Shown here piece after piece: positions 33,428 to 42,008 of a stretch of 64,000 nt of DNA (position 1 is the first letter of the stretch; each line of letters opens with the position of its first letter). The notes below the pieces were generated by a model. That model saw nothing but the letters and a program-made list of their open reading frames with translations, ran no database searches and was not told the origin of the DNA. Both the position numbers and the translations under genes were made by a program. The stretch is from Oscillospiraceae bacterium (lineage in GTDB: Bacteria > Bacillota > Clostridia > Oscillospirales > Acutalibacteraceae): NCBI GenBank assembly GCA_031268095.1, contig JAIRXU010000056.1:1-64000 (forward strand), given 5' to 3'.

Positions 33428-36271
33428 ATGCGCACTTTGAGTGTGGACATTGAGACGTACTCCCCCGTCTCTTTGAAAGACTGCGGCGCCTACATCTATG
33501 CCGCACACCCGGATTTTGAAGTCATGCTGTTCGGGTACGCATTTGACGACGACCCTGTGGAAGTGATCGATCTTGCGCAGGGTCAGTCCCTCCCCGATGC
33601 TGTATTAGCCGCGCTGGTTGACCCTAGCATTTTCAAGACCGCCTTCAACGCCAACTTTGAACGCGTCTGTCTGGATGTTTGGTTAGGCATGGAGATGCCG
33701 CCAGAGCAATGGACTTGTAGCCAAATGTTGTCGCGGGAACTGGGGCTGCCGGATAGTCTGGCAGGCGTCGGAGAGGCACTGAGACTGCCACAGGACGAAC
33801 AGAAAGACGCGGCGGGCAAGCAGTTGATTGAATACTTTTGCGCCCCCTGCAAGCCCACACAACGCAATGGCGGACGCACCCGCAACCTTCCCCAGCACGC
33901 CCCTGACCGCTGGGCGGATTTTATCGAGTACAACCGCCAAGACGTTGTCGCTGAACGCGCTATCCGGGGAACGCTGCTGAAATACGCCGTACCGCGCGAG
34001 GAATACGCCCTTTGGGCGCTGGATCAGCGGATCAATGACCGCGGCGTTCGCATCGATCCGGAATTTGCCGCCCGCGCGGATCAGTTTGACGACCGGGCGA
34101 AGGTGATTCAAGAAGAACGGTTTGCGGAACTGACTGGGGGAATCGGACCGAAAAGCCACGCCGCGCAAAAGCGTTGGATCAAAGCGACCTGCGGCGTTGA
34201 CGTGGCAAGCCTCAACAAAGACCACATCGAGGAAGTTCGCGCGGCCTGTCAGAGTTCTCTGGTGGATGAGATGCTGAACCTGCGGGCGGAGCTGAACAAG
34301 ACCAGCACTGAAAAATATGGCGCGATGCTGCGTATGGCTGGGGCCGACGACCGCGCCCGTGGCTGTTTCAAATTCTATGGAGCGTCAACAGGGCGATGGT
34401 GCTTAACCGGCGATCACGAAGTGCTGACTGCGGACGGTTGGGCGCGATTAGACGCTTGGGGCGGTGGGCGTATCGCCTGCTGGAATCCTAACGGCGAGCT
34501 CGTATCTTTTCAAAAAGCGAATGCCTTGGAGTTCACGTACGCTGGCGATATGTACCGCTATGAGGATTCGCGCATTCAACAAGTGAGTACCCCAGACCAC
34601 AAAATGTTCGCCCGGTTGGCCCGTACAAAAGGGTGGGCCCCCGCAACGGTGGAAGAGATGGCAAAGGTCTCTCGACCGTTAATTCCGTTTACAGGGCGAC
34701 GAGCCACCGCGGCAAACGTCAATTCGGAAAAGCTGCGGGTTATAGTGATGGTTCAAGCGGATGGCCACTACACAAACGACGGCGATGTGCGATTGCGTCT
34801 GCGCAAGCAGCGAAAAATCGAACGGTGCAAAACCCTGCTGCGGCGAGCAGGTGTTACGTATATTGAACAGAGCCAAGCAGATGCGACCTGTTTTGTTATC
34901 AAGTCAAGACATTGCCCGCTGTGGCTGAGGCAGTTCCGAAATAAAACGTTCGGAGCGTGGCTATTCGATGAAAACCCCGAAGCCTTCTTTGATGAATTGC
35001 CTAACTGGGACGGATACCGCTGCGGGCCTAATAGTCTACAATACTGCACTTGCAACAAAATGAACGCGGATATGGTTCAGGCGTTTGCACACATATCGGG
35101 GTTGGCCGCAGCCATCAAGACGAAAATACGCGATAACGAGGCCTGGAACACCGCATATTACGTAGACATCTGGCTTAAGCCAACGAACGGACACGAGCTA
35201 CGCGCAAAGCCGACTGTCGAAGCCTACAGTGGAAAAGTCTACTGTGCAGAAACGCCAACAGGTTATTTTCTGGTACGCCGTAACGGTAAAGTTTGGGTAA
35301 CTGGAAATTCAGGACGCGGAATTCAACTGCAAAATCTACCTAAGAACCTCATGCCAGACAGCGACCTGGATACCGCCCGGCAGCTCGTACGCGGAAACGA
35401 CTATGATACGTTTTGCCTGCTGTATTCTCCTGCTGATACCCTGTCACAGCTGCTGCGAACGGCACTGATTCCAAAGCCAGGTACACGCTTCATCGTCGCT
35501 GACTTTTCCGCGATCGAAGCCCGCATTACTGCGTGGCTGGCTCACGAAAAGTGGCGCATGGACGTCTTCAACGGCAATGGGAAGATCTATGAAGCCAGTG
35601 CCGAGCAGATGTTTCACCTGCCGCCGGGCAGTGTAAAGAAGGGTGACCCCATGCGGGCGCGGGGCAAGGTGGCGGAACTGGCGCTGGGCTTCGGCGCGGG
35701 ACCAGGCGGGCTGATCCGCATGGGAGCTTTGCGCGAGGGTTTGGGAGAGGATGAACTACAGCCCATCGTCGACAGCTGGCGTGCGGCTAGCCCAAACATC
35801 GTCAAGCTGTGGCATGACGCCGAAGACGCGGCGAAAGAGGCGATCGCGGAAAAGCGGTCGCAGACCTTCGCACAAGGCGCGGCCGCCTATTATATGGACG
35901 GTCCGCTGCTGCGGCTGCGGCTTCCCAGCGGACGCGCAATCTGCTACGCCCGTCCGCGCGTCGTACGCGGCCAAATCCAATATGAAACCCAATGCGGCAA
36001 GAGCTGGATCACATCCAGCGCGTGGCACGGCACCCTCACGGAAAACCTTGTGCAAGCCACCGCCCGCGACTGCCTGGCTGCCGCCATGCTAGCACTCGAC
36101 GCCGCAGGGCTGGAAATTGTAGCGCATGTGCATGATGAATGCATCATTGAAGCCCCGCCCAGCGTGACAGTGAATGAGGTGTGCGAGATCATGGGGCAGT
36201 CCTTGCCCTGGGCCCCCGGGCTGCCGCTGCGGGCGGATGGGTATGAGTGTGATTATTACATGAAGCGTTAA
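33428..36271 (+). CDS. Family A DNA polymerase with intein
   Basis: A 947-residue precursor of the phage replicative polymerase. Residues 1-324 are the N-extein with a 3'-5' exonuclease (VDIETYS, exo I). Residues 325-627 are an intein. Residues 628-947 are the polymerase palm with motif A (VADFSAIEAR, Asp692), motif B (RGKVAELALGFGAG) and motif C (HVHDECI, Asp903). After splicing the enzyme would be 644 residues, normal for phage family A polymerases. The intein sits in the conserved TGRW/SGRGIQLQNLP motif, which contacts primer-template, so without splicing the enzyme would be dead. It starts 6 bases after a GGGGGAGGGGG-type ribosome site. Confidence 0.95.
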   Translation: MRTLSVDIETYSPVSLKDCGAYIYAAHPDFEVMLFGYAFDDDPVEVIDLAQGQSLPDAVLAALVDPSIFKTAFNANFERVCLDVWLGMEMPPEQWTCSQMLSRELGLPDSLAGVGEALRLPQDEQKDAAGKQLIEYFCAPCKPTQRNGGRTRNLPQHAPDRWADFIEYNRQDVVAERAIRGTLLKYAVPREEYALWALDQRINDRGVRIDPEFAARADQFDDRAKVIQEERFAELTGGIGPKSHAAQKRWIKATCGVDVASLNKDHIEEVRAACQSSLVDEMLNLRAELNKTSTEKYGAMLRMAGADDRARGCFKFYGASTGRWCLTGDHEVLTADGWARLDAWGGGRIACWNPNGELVSFQKANALEFTYAGDMYRYEDSRIQQVSTPDHKMFARLARTKGWAPATVEEMAKVSRPLIPFTGRRATAANVNSEKLRVIVMVQADGHYTNDGDVRLRLRKQRKIERCKTLLRRAGVTYIEQSQADATCFVIKSRHCPLWLRQFRNKTFGAWLFDENPEAFFDELPNWDGYRCGPNSLQYCTCNKMNADMVQAFAHISGLAAAIKTKIRDNEAWNTAYYVDIWLKPTNGHELRAKPTVEAYSGKVYCAETPTGYFLVRRNGKVWVTGNSGRGIQLQNLPKNLMPDSDLDTARQLVRGNDYDTFCLLYSPADTLSQLLRTALIPKPGTRFIVADFSAIEARITAWLAHEKWRMDVFNGNGKIYEASAEQMFHLPPGSVKKGDPMRARGKVAELALGFGAGPGGLIRMGALREGLGEDELQPIVDSWRAASPNIVKLWHDAEDAAKEAIAEKRSQTFAQGAAAYYMDGPLLRLRLPSGRAICYARPRVVRGQIQYETQCGKSWITSSAWHGTLTENLVQATARDCLAAAMLALDAAGLEIVAHVHDECIIEAPPSVTVNEVCEIMGQSLPWAPGLPLRADGYECDYYMKR
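34400..35308 (+). mobile_element. Intein with LAGLIDADG-like homing endonuclease
   Basis: A 303-residue insertion in frame. Splicing block A begins CLTGDHEVLTADGW (Cys1 nucleophile), block B has STPDHKMF (the T-x-x-H site), block F is KVYCAETPTGYFLV, and the end is GKVWVTGN followed by Ser+1. The penultimate residue is Gly instead of the usual His, seen in a minority of active inteins. The middle has two LAGLIDADG-like helices: VIVMVQADGHYT and FFDELPNWDG, with the KQRKIERCKTLL region typical of this endonuclease class. Confidence 0.93.
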
Positions 36272-36300
36272 TGGCAAAAAAAAACCGAGGTGTAAACCCT

Positions 36301-38670
36301 ATGAAATATGACGGTCAACTCACGATTTCCACTGGTGACAGCCGGAAATGCACCCACTGGAAGACGCAAACCATACTGTGGTCTGCGCTTGTGGAGCGGC
36401 TGCGAGAACCAACGCGAACACAGGAGACGGCAGCGGAGTTCAAGGCTATGACAAAGCCCCGGCGTGACGAAATCAAAGACGTCGGCGGCTTTGTTGGAGG
36501 GCAACTCCGGGGCGGCAGACGCAAGGTCGACGCCGTACTGAACCGCTGTCTGCTAACGCTGGACATCGACAGCGTCCCCGCAGGTGAAGATCCCTGGGAA
36601 AACTTTTTCTTGGGTTTCGACTGTGCGGCGGCACTCTACAGCACGCACAGTCACACCACAGAAGCCCCGCGTATGCGGTTGGTACTCCCATTGAACAGAC
36701 CCTCAACGCCCGACGAGTACGCCGCACTCAGCCGCAAAGTGGCTAAGGAAATCGGCATAGATATGTGCGACGATACCACATACGAGCCGCACCGCCTCAT
36801 GTATTTTGCCAGCGTCCCCCGTGACGGGGAATACCACTACGAGGTGCAGGATGGTCCGTGGCTGGACGTGGATGCGGTACTGGCTGGCTACCATGATTGG
36901 CGCGACGCCAGTCAGTGGCCAACCAGTAGCCGCAAAGCCGAGGTGATCCGCAAGCTGGCCAAGAAACAGGGAGACCCCAGCGAGAAGCCGGGTGTTGTAG
37001 GCGCGTTCGGCCGCGCCTACACCATCCCTGCCGCGCTCAATGCCTTCCTGCCCGGGGTTTACACCCCGGCGGGAGAGGGGCGCTACACGTTCGCTGCGGG
37101 CAGCACGGCGGGCGGTCTGGTGCTTTACGACAACGATGCGTTCGCCTACTCCCACCATGCCACTGACCCCTGCGGTGAACGCCTAGTGAATGCCTTCGAT
37201 TTGGTGCGGCTGCACCTCTATGGCGATCAAGACGATGACGCCGCGCCAGATACCCCTATGAACAAGCTGCCCAGCTATGGGGCGATGTGCGAGCTGGCGG
37301 CAAAGGATAAACTGGTCAAATCCGAACTTGCCAAGCAGGGCAAAAGATTGGCGGACGAATTCGACGAGCCAGAAGACTGGAAATCTCAGTTAGACTATGA
37401 CAAGAAGGGACATTTACGCGATACGCTGGAAAACTTGGTGTTGATTCTGCGGCACGACGAAGGGCTGATCAGCATTGCGTTTAACCAGCATCGGGACGGC
37501 ATCGCTGTACGCGACAACGTCCCCTGGGAGCAATTGAAGCCCGGCTGGAACGACAGTGACATGGCTGCGCTGTTAACATATATCAGCGCGGAATACCGCT
37601 TGCACTCGCCCGGAAAAACAAAGACCGCGCTTTTGGCTGTTGCCGCTGAGCGAAAGTACCACCCAGTGCGAGATTATTTCAACGAGCTTCCATCGTGGCG
37701 CGGCGAGGAACGGGCAGAACAACTGCTGATACGCTACTTGGGTGCGTCAGATACTCCGTATGTTCGGTGCGCGACGCGCAAGTGGCTGATCGCCGCCGTG
37801 AAACGCACGTATGAGCCTGGAACAAAATTCGATAACGCTTTGGTTTTCGTGGGCGGCCGCGGGTTGGGGAAGTCCATGCTAGGCGCGAAGCTAGCAGGAA
37901 AATGGTTCGGCGACAGCCTGTCTTTGGCGGATATGCACGACGGGAAACGCGCGGCTGAAAAGCTGCAGGGCTGTCTGATTCAAGAGCTGGCCGAAATGTC
38001 GGGAATGCGCAAGGCGGACTTAGAAACCATCAAAGCCTTTATGTCCCGCTCTGACGACATGTACCGTGCCGCCTACGGCGTGAACGTGGAAAGCCACCCG
38101 AGGCAATGCGTGATCTATGGCACGACCAACGAAACAGAGGGCTTTCTGCGTGACCCTACAGGCAACCGTAATTTCTGGATTGTTTATCTGAAAAGCATAA
38201 AACCTCGCGGTCCTTGGGAACTCACGCAGGATGATATTGACCAAATTTGGGCGGAGGCAAAGTATTACTACGAACAAGGGGAGAACCTGCTGCTGTCTCC
38301 AGAGCTGGAGGCCGAGGCATTCGCCCAGCAGGAATCCGCGATGGAAACAGACGAACGCGCGGGTTTGGTGGAGCAATATCTCGAACGGTTGCTGCCGGAA
38401 AATTGGGGTTCTTTGCAGCCATACGAGCGGCAACAGTGGCTGGACGGCGCGGCGTTTGGCGGGTGTGAACTTGGCACCGTGACCCGCACGGAAGTGTGCA
38501 ACGCCGAAATCTGGTGCGAGTGCCTTGGCAAAAGATCGTCAGACTTAAAGCGGCAGGACAGCTACGAAATTCGGGCAATCATGAAGCAGATACCCGGATG
38601 GGAGCGGCAGCTAGACAAAAAGCGCTTCGGGTGTTATGGTCCGCAGTTATACTACAAACGCGTTTTGTAG
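36301..38670 (+). CDS. VapE-family phage primase/helicase
   Basis: A 789-residue replication protein. The N-terminal part (about 20-210) looks like an archaeo-eukaryotic primase-polymerase domain (LLTLDIDS, ALYSTHSHT, MRLVLPLNRP). A middle linker follows and then the VapE (virulence-associated E) helicase from about 430, with Walker A GGRGLGKS (Lys524), QELAEMSGM as Walker B-like, and YGTTNETEGFLRD ending NRNFW. The start at 36301 is chosen because GAGGTG stands eight bases before it; an ATG at 36271 overlaps the polymerase stop but has no ribosome site. Confidence 0.9.
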   Translation: MKYDGQLTISTGDSRKCTHWKTQTILWSALVERLREPTRTQETAAEFKAMTKPRRDEIKDVGGFVGGQLRGGRRKVDAVLNRCLLTLDIDSVPAGEDPWENFFLGFDCAAALYSTHSHTTEAPRMRLVLPLNRPSTPDEYAALSRKVAKEIGIDMCDDTTYEPHRLMYFASVPRDGEYHYEVQDGPWLDVDAVLAGYHDWRDASQWPTSSRKAEVIRKLAKKQGDPSEKPGVVGAFGRAYTIPAALNAFLPGVYTPAGEGRYTFAAGSTAGGLVLYDNDAFAYSHHATDPCGERLVNAFDLVRLHLYGDQDDDAAPDTPMNKLPSYGAMCELAAKDKLVKSELAKQGKRLADEFDEPEDWKSQLDYDKKGHLRDTLENLVLILRHDEGLISIAFNQHRDGIAVRDNVPWEQLKPGWNDSDMAALLTYISAEYRLHSPGKTKTALLAVAAERKYHPVRDYFNELPSWRGEERAEQLLIRYLGASDTPYVRCATRKWLIAAVKRTYEPGTKFDNALVFVGGRGLGKSMLGAKLAGKWFGDSLSLADMHDGKRAAEKLQGCLIQELAEMSGMRKADLETIKAFMSRSDDMYRAAYGVNVESHPRQCVIYGTTNETEGFLRDPTGNRNFWIVYLKSIKPRGPWELTQDDIDQIWAEAKYYYEQGENLLLSPELEAEAFAQQESAMETDERAGLVEQYLERLLPENWGSLQPYERQQWLDGAAFGGCELGTVTRTEVCNAEIWCECLGKRSSDLKRQDSYEIRAIMKQIPGWERQLDKKRFGCYGPQLYYKRVL

Positions 38671-38953
38671 TGTGTTCTAATCGTGTTCCGAAGGCTGTTC
38701 TGTTCCGTCAAAAGCTGTAAACTCCCTAATATGGGTGTAACGTTCAGTTTTTCGGAACATGGAACGGAACACCGCTTAGAACCAAGAGTATCAAGGCTTT
38801 AGATATGTTCTGTTCCATGTTCTATAGTATTCTATATGATATATTCGTGATAGGGGGCGTAGGCAGTGCGTGACCCGCCTAAAGCGCCTAATCCGCAATG
38901 CTATATAACGTGTATAGCAGAAATCAACACAGTTAGAAGAAGGGAGCGATTAT
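38671..38953. other. GTTCC-rich gap, candidate replication origin
   Basis: A 283-base non-coding stretch between the VapE-type gene and the next small gene. From 38671 to about 38826 it holds eleven GTTCY or RGAAC motifs in both orientations, some paired (GTTCTGTTCCGTC, GGAACATGGAACGGAAC, ATGTTCTGTTCCATG). An AT-rich part (TATAGTATTCTATATGATATATTC) follows at 38823-38846. This is the look of initiator-binding iterons beside a DNA-unwinding region. Confidence 0.5.
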
Positions 38954-39163
38954 ATGCCGAGAAACACAAAGTGCGAAGACTGGCTGTGGAAACGACTTCA
39001 CGGCAAAGGCTGGGTTGACTGCGGCAGGGTTCGCCGGGAGGCACAGGAACAAGGATTCAGCAAATCCGGCATGAAAGCCGCAAGAAAGAACTTGGGGATT
39101 TCGACATGCCATGAGGACTTGGCCAGCGGGGAAACCTGGTATTGGAGGGCAGATCCAGTATGA
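38954..39163 (+). CDS. Small DNA-binding-like phage protein
   Basis: A 69-residue basic protein with one helix-turn-helix-like region (VDCGRVRREAQEQGFSKSGMK) that resembles the short C-terminal winged-helix pieces of phage primases (AARKNLG). AGAAGGGAGCG precedes the ATG. Unknown exact role; it overlaps the VRR-NUC gene by four bases. Confidence 0.68.
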   Translation: MPRNTKCEDWLWKRLHGKGWVDCGRVRREAQEQGFSKSGMKAARKNLGISTCHEDLASGETWYWRADPV

Positions 39164-39453
39164 GAGAAAAGACCATCGAAGCGTACCTCCGCCGCCGGTG
39201 CAAAGAGTTGGGCGGCAAAGCCTACAAGCTGACCAGCCCCGGCAGCGATGGGATGCCCGACAGGCTGGTGTGCATGCCCGGCGGCAGGATTGCCTTCGTC
39301 GAAACCAAAGCACCGGGCAAGACGTCACGCCCAATCCAGCTACTGCGGCAGCAGGAGCTGCGGGATTTTGGCTGCGAGGTATACGCAGACATCGACGACA
39401 AGGGCAGCGTGGACGCGCTGCTGGCGTGGATGCAGGGAGGTGATGCCACATGA
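39160..39453 (+). CDS. VRR-NUC domain nuclease
   Basis: A 97-residue VRR-NUC (PD-(D/E)xK) nuclease: YLRRRCKELGGKAYKLTSPGSDGMPDR contains the glycine and Asp residues, then RIAFVETKAPGK has the E-x-K catalytic strand, and SRPIQLLRQQELRDFG follows. Stand-alone VRR-NUC enzymes in phages may resolve branched DNA in replication. Translated by ATGA coupling. Confidence 0.9.
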   Translation: MREKTIEAYLRRRCKELGGKAYKLTSPGSDGMPDRLVCMPGGRIAFVETKAPGKTSRPIQLLRQQELRDFGCEVYADIDDKGSVDALLAWMQGGDAT

Positions 39454-40817
39454 TTTTCAAACCGTTTTCCTACCAAGCGTTCGCGACAGACTTCCTACTG
39501 ACACGCAACGCCGCAGGGTTATTGCTTGATATGGGCATGGGCAAAACGATCATCACCCTAACAGCCATCGCCGCGCTGCTGTACGATTTTTTCACGGTCA
39601 ACCGTGTGCTGATTATCGCACCGCTGCAACCCGCCCGCAATGTCTGGTCGCAGGAAATTGACAAGTGGGATCACCTGCAAGAGCTAACCCACAGCACGGC
39701 CATCGGTGACGTTGACACGCGTATAGCCGCCATCAAGGCTAAGACTGACATCTGCATCATCAATGTCGATAACGTGGCATGGTTGGTGAACTGGCTAAAA
39801 TCCAGCAAAATCCCCTGGCCGTTCGACATGTTGGTAATTGATGAACTAAGCTGCTTCAAGTCTCCCAGCAGCCAACGGTTTCGGGCATTACGCCGGGTAC
39901 GCAAGCGCATCGAACACGTGGTGGGTCTCACGGGTACTCCGGCACCAAACGGTTTAATTGACCTGTGGGCGCAGATGTACCTGCTGGACGGCGGTCAAGC
40001 GTTGGGCAAGACGATCAGCGGCTACCGGGAGCAGTATTTCAAGGTCACGCAGTATGCTAACGGCTATCCCGTTCGCTGGGCGCCAAAGCCGGGCGCAGAA
40101 GCCGAAATTTACAGTCGACTGGAAAACCTGTGCATCAGCATGCAGTCCGCCGATTATCTCGACCTGCCGGAGCGGCTGGACGTTATGCACACCGTGGAAC
40201 TTGGAGACGCGACACAGGCGCAGTACCAGCAGCTGAAACAGGAGTTGCTGTTGCCTCTGGCAAATGGCTACATAGACGCCGGCAGCGCAGCCATAGCTGC
40301 CAACAAACTGCTACAGTTCACAGGCGGCGCGGTTTACGACAGTGACGGCATGGTGCATGGCATCCACCGCGCCAAGCTGGATGCCCTGCAAGAGTTGGTG
40401 GACGAGGCAAACGGGCAACCCCTGCTGGTGTTCTACGGCTACAAGCACGAGCTGGCGCGGCTAAAAGCCGCATACCCCGAAGCCGTAGAGGTGAAAGAGC
40501 CGGGAGCGGTTGAGCGGTGGAATCGCGGAGAGATACCCATACTGCTGGCGCATCCTGCAAGCGCAGGGCATGGCTTGAACCTACAGGCAGGCGGACACAT
40601 TGCCGTATGGTACAGCCTGCCGTGGAGTTTGGAACTTTACCAGCAGGCAAACAAGCGGCTGCATCGGCTGGGGCAAAAGTTCACTGTGCTGATCCACCAC
40701 TTGATTGCCAAAGGCACGATTGACGAACGTATCATGCGTTTGCTAAGCGGCAAAGAGTTAACACAAACAGCGCTTATCGACGCGCTGAAAGCAGAAATGG
40801 AGGAATATGTGGCATGA
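39450..40817 (+). CDS. SNF2-like DEAD/DEAH helicase
   Basis: A 455-residue superfamily 2 helicase in the SNF2-like class common in phage replication modules. Walker A is GMGKT (Lys32), motif II is DELS, motif III is GLTGTPAPN, and motif VI is QANKRLHRLGQ. Strong coupling: four-base overlap with VRR-NUC before and with the zinc protein after. It would remodel or unwind DNA at forks. Confidence 0.92.
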   Translation: MIFKPFSYQAFATDFLLTRNAAGLLLDMGMGKTIITLTAIAALLYDFFTVNRVLIIAPLQPARNVWSQEIDKWDHLQELTHSTAIGDVDTRIAAIKAKTDICIINVDNVAWLVNWLKSSKIPWPFDMLVIDELSCFKSPSSQRFRALRRVRKRIEHVVGLTGTPAPNGLIDLWAQMYLLDGGQALGKTISGYREQYFKVTQYANGYPVRWAPKPGAEAEIYSRLENLCISMQSADYLDLPERLDVMHTVELGDATQAQYQQLKQELLLPLANGYIDAGSAAIAANKLLQFTGGAVYDSDGMVHGIHRAKLDALQELVDEANGQPLLVFYGYKHELARLKAAYPEAVEVKEPGAVERWNRGEIPILLAHPASAGHGLNLQAGGHIAVWYSLPWSLELYQQANKRLHRLGQKFTVLIHHLIAKGTIDERIMRLLSGKELTQTALIDALKAEMEEYVA

Positions 40818-41107
40818 ACATCCAACTAAAACCATGTCCGTTTTGCGGTGGAATAGCGGACATTTGGCAAGGTTGCGACTACCATTACGTGATGTGTCGC
40901 CGTTGCAAATCCAAAACAGCGGATTTTGAAAAAGATGATGAAGCGGTCGACGCTTGGAATAAACGCGCCGAACGTATAAGTACGGTAACGCGTGCAAGGG
41001 ATTCTGCTTATAAACACAACTGCAAGTGCGACGGCTGCGGATTTGCGTTTAACAGCAGGTTTGTAACGCACTGCCCCGGTTGTGGGGCGAAAATTGAAAG
41101 GAGTTAA
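40814..41107 (+). CDS. Lar-like restriction alleviation / zinc-ribbon protein
   Basis: A 97-residue protein with the Lar-family N-terminus: LKPCPFCGG, a CRRC pair, and AVDAWNKRA, followed by a second zinc ribbon (CDGCGFAF...CPGCGAK). Lar-type proteins relieve type I restriction, so this may protect entering phage DNA; the family assignment is good, the activity inferred. Four-base overlap with the helicase. Confidence 0.75.
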   Translation: MNIQLKPCPFCGGIADIWQGCDYHYVMCRRCKSKTADFEKDDEAVDAWNKRAERISTVTRARDSAYKHNCKCDGCGFAFNSRFVTHCPGCGAKIERS

Positions 41108-41109
41108 GT

Positions 41110-41326
41110 ATGAGTGAAAAAAAAACAGATCCGGGGCACCTTCGCTGTTGCCAGTGCCGCTTTGCCCAGCCAGACGCGAACGCCAGTACGCCTAGATGGA
41201 CAGCTTATCAGTGTACGAACCCAGACAGCGATTACTGGGGGGGGTCTGTTGAACGTAACTACACAGGGCGATAGGCAAACCCGCATTACTTGGCTAGGTT
41301 GCCCGCTAGCTAAGACGAAATGTTGA
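41110..41326 (+). pseudogene. Small zinc-binding phage protein broken at a G8 tract
   Basis: From ATG at 41110 (GAAAGGAGTTAAGT upstream) the frame reads MSEKKTDPGHLRCCQCRF, then STPRWTAYQCTNPDSDYWGG, and stops at 41274. The other frame continues sensibly as LLNVTTQGDRQTRITWLGC, ending at 41326. Together they match small Cys-rich phage proteins (C-x2-C, YQCxNP, GDxQxxIxWxGC). The frames join at eight G in a row (41237-41244); seven G would restore one 71-residue protein. So it is either a frameshifted gene, a slippage-regulated one or a sequencing slip. Confidence 0.75.
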
Positions 41327-41335
41327 GAGGGGTAG

Positions 41336-41749
41336 ATGATGGCTATTACAACCGCGCAAGCAGTAAAAGATGAATTGACAGTGCTGTCTTGTTTTATCAG
41401 CAGCATCCGAGAGAGGATAGACTACCTGCGCAGTAGTTTGGAGCGTACCGGCACACCGATGGGCGGTCCGTGCGTGCAAAGCAGCGGCGGAGGCAACGAC
41501 GTGCTTCCAGACACGCTTAGCGCGATATTTTTCTGGGAAGAAAAGCTGGAGGACTACATAGCACAGGTGCGGCGGTATGCCAGCTTGACAGGGAACACTA
41601 CACAACGAAAGCTGATCATGCTTCGCTATGCAGACGGGTATTGCTGGGCTGATGTGGCTGCAGAGCTGGGCTATTCTCTCTCGCATTGCAGGAGGATAAA
41701 AGACATGGCAACGAGCGGTATAACACAAAAAAGCTCATCTTTGCCATAA
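41336..41749 (+). CDS. ArpU/DUF1492-like late transcription regulator
   Basis: A 137-residue protein: helical N-terminus (LSCFISSIRERIDYLRSSLE), a linker, and a C-terminal sigma-70 region 4-like helix-turn-helix (LIMLRYADGYCWADVAAELGYSLSHCRRIK). Such proteins sit just before the terminase genes in Firmicutes phages and switch on late transcription. GAGAGGGG precedes the ATG. Either of two adjacent ATG codons (41336, 41339) could be used. Confidence 0.78.
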   Translation: MMAITTAQAVKDELTVLSCFISSIRERIDYLRSSLERTGTPMGGPCVQSSGGGNDVLPDTLSAIFFWEEKLEDYIAQVRRYASLTGNTTQRKLIMLRYADGYCWADVAAELGYSLSHCRRIKDMATSGITQKSSSLP

Positions 41750-41753
41750 CCCC

Positions 41754-41782
41754 TTGCATGAGCGGTCAAAGTGTGCTATTAT
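41754..41782 (+). promoter_or_regulatory. Putative late-region promoter
   Basis: TTGCAT, exactly 17 bases, TATTAT, directly after the late regulator gene. It would transcribe a ~220-base non-coding leader that contains an 8-bp GCAGCGCA/TGCGCTGC hairpin (41863-41894). I see no gene or tRNA between 41790 and 41950. Confidence 0.5.
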
Positions 41783-41950
41783 GTCATTGTGAAGTACTGT
41801 AGAACAGGGCTTCAAGTACACAGCTTTCTTCAAGGGTAGGTTCGTGGGGTTCCTCTCTTTCCGCAGCGCATCCGTTGGACGGCGGGTGCGCTGCACATTT
41901 CCCCCAAACCAAAAATTCCCGCATTCACGGAAATTTTTTCAAAAAAGCTA

Positions 41951-41996
41951 TTGACTTTCTGCGTCGCAAGTAGTATACTTATTGCGTCGCAGAAAG
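41951..41996 (+). promoter_or_regulatory. Promoter and twin palindromic operator of the RHH gene
   Basis: TTGACT (41951-41956), 17 bases, TATACT (41974-41979). CTTTCTGCGTCGCAA (41955-41969) recurs inverted at 41982-41996 with one mismatch in 15. Each arm contains TGCGTCGCA, itself a palindrome, so two identical 9-bp sites with centres 23 bases apart bracket the -10. This is an excellent auto-repression operator for the ribbon-helix-helix gene that follows. Confidence 0.75.
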
Positions 41997-42008
41997 TGAG
42001 GTGATGAA

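Noticed and set aside
41783..41950. Possible tRNA in the gap before the RHH gene
   Set aside because: No cloverleaf with a TPsiC arm and acceptor pairing can be drawn; only simple hairpins.
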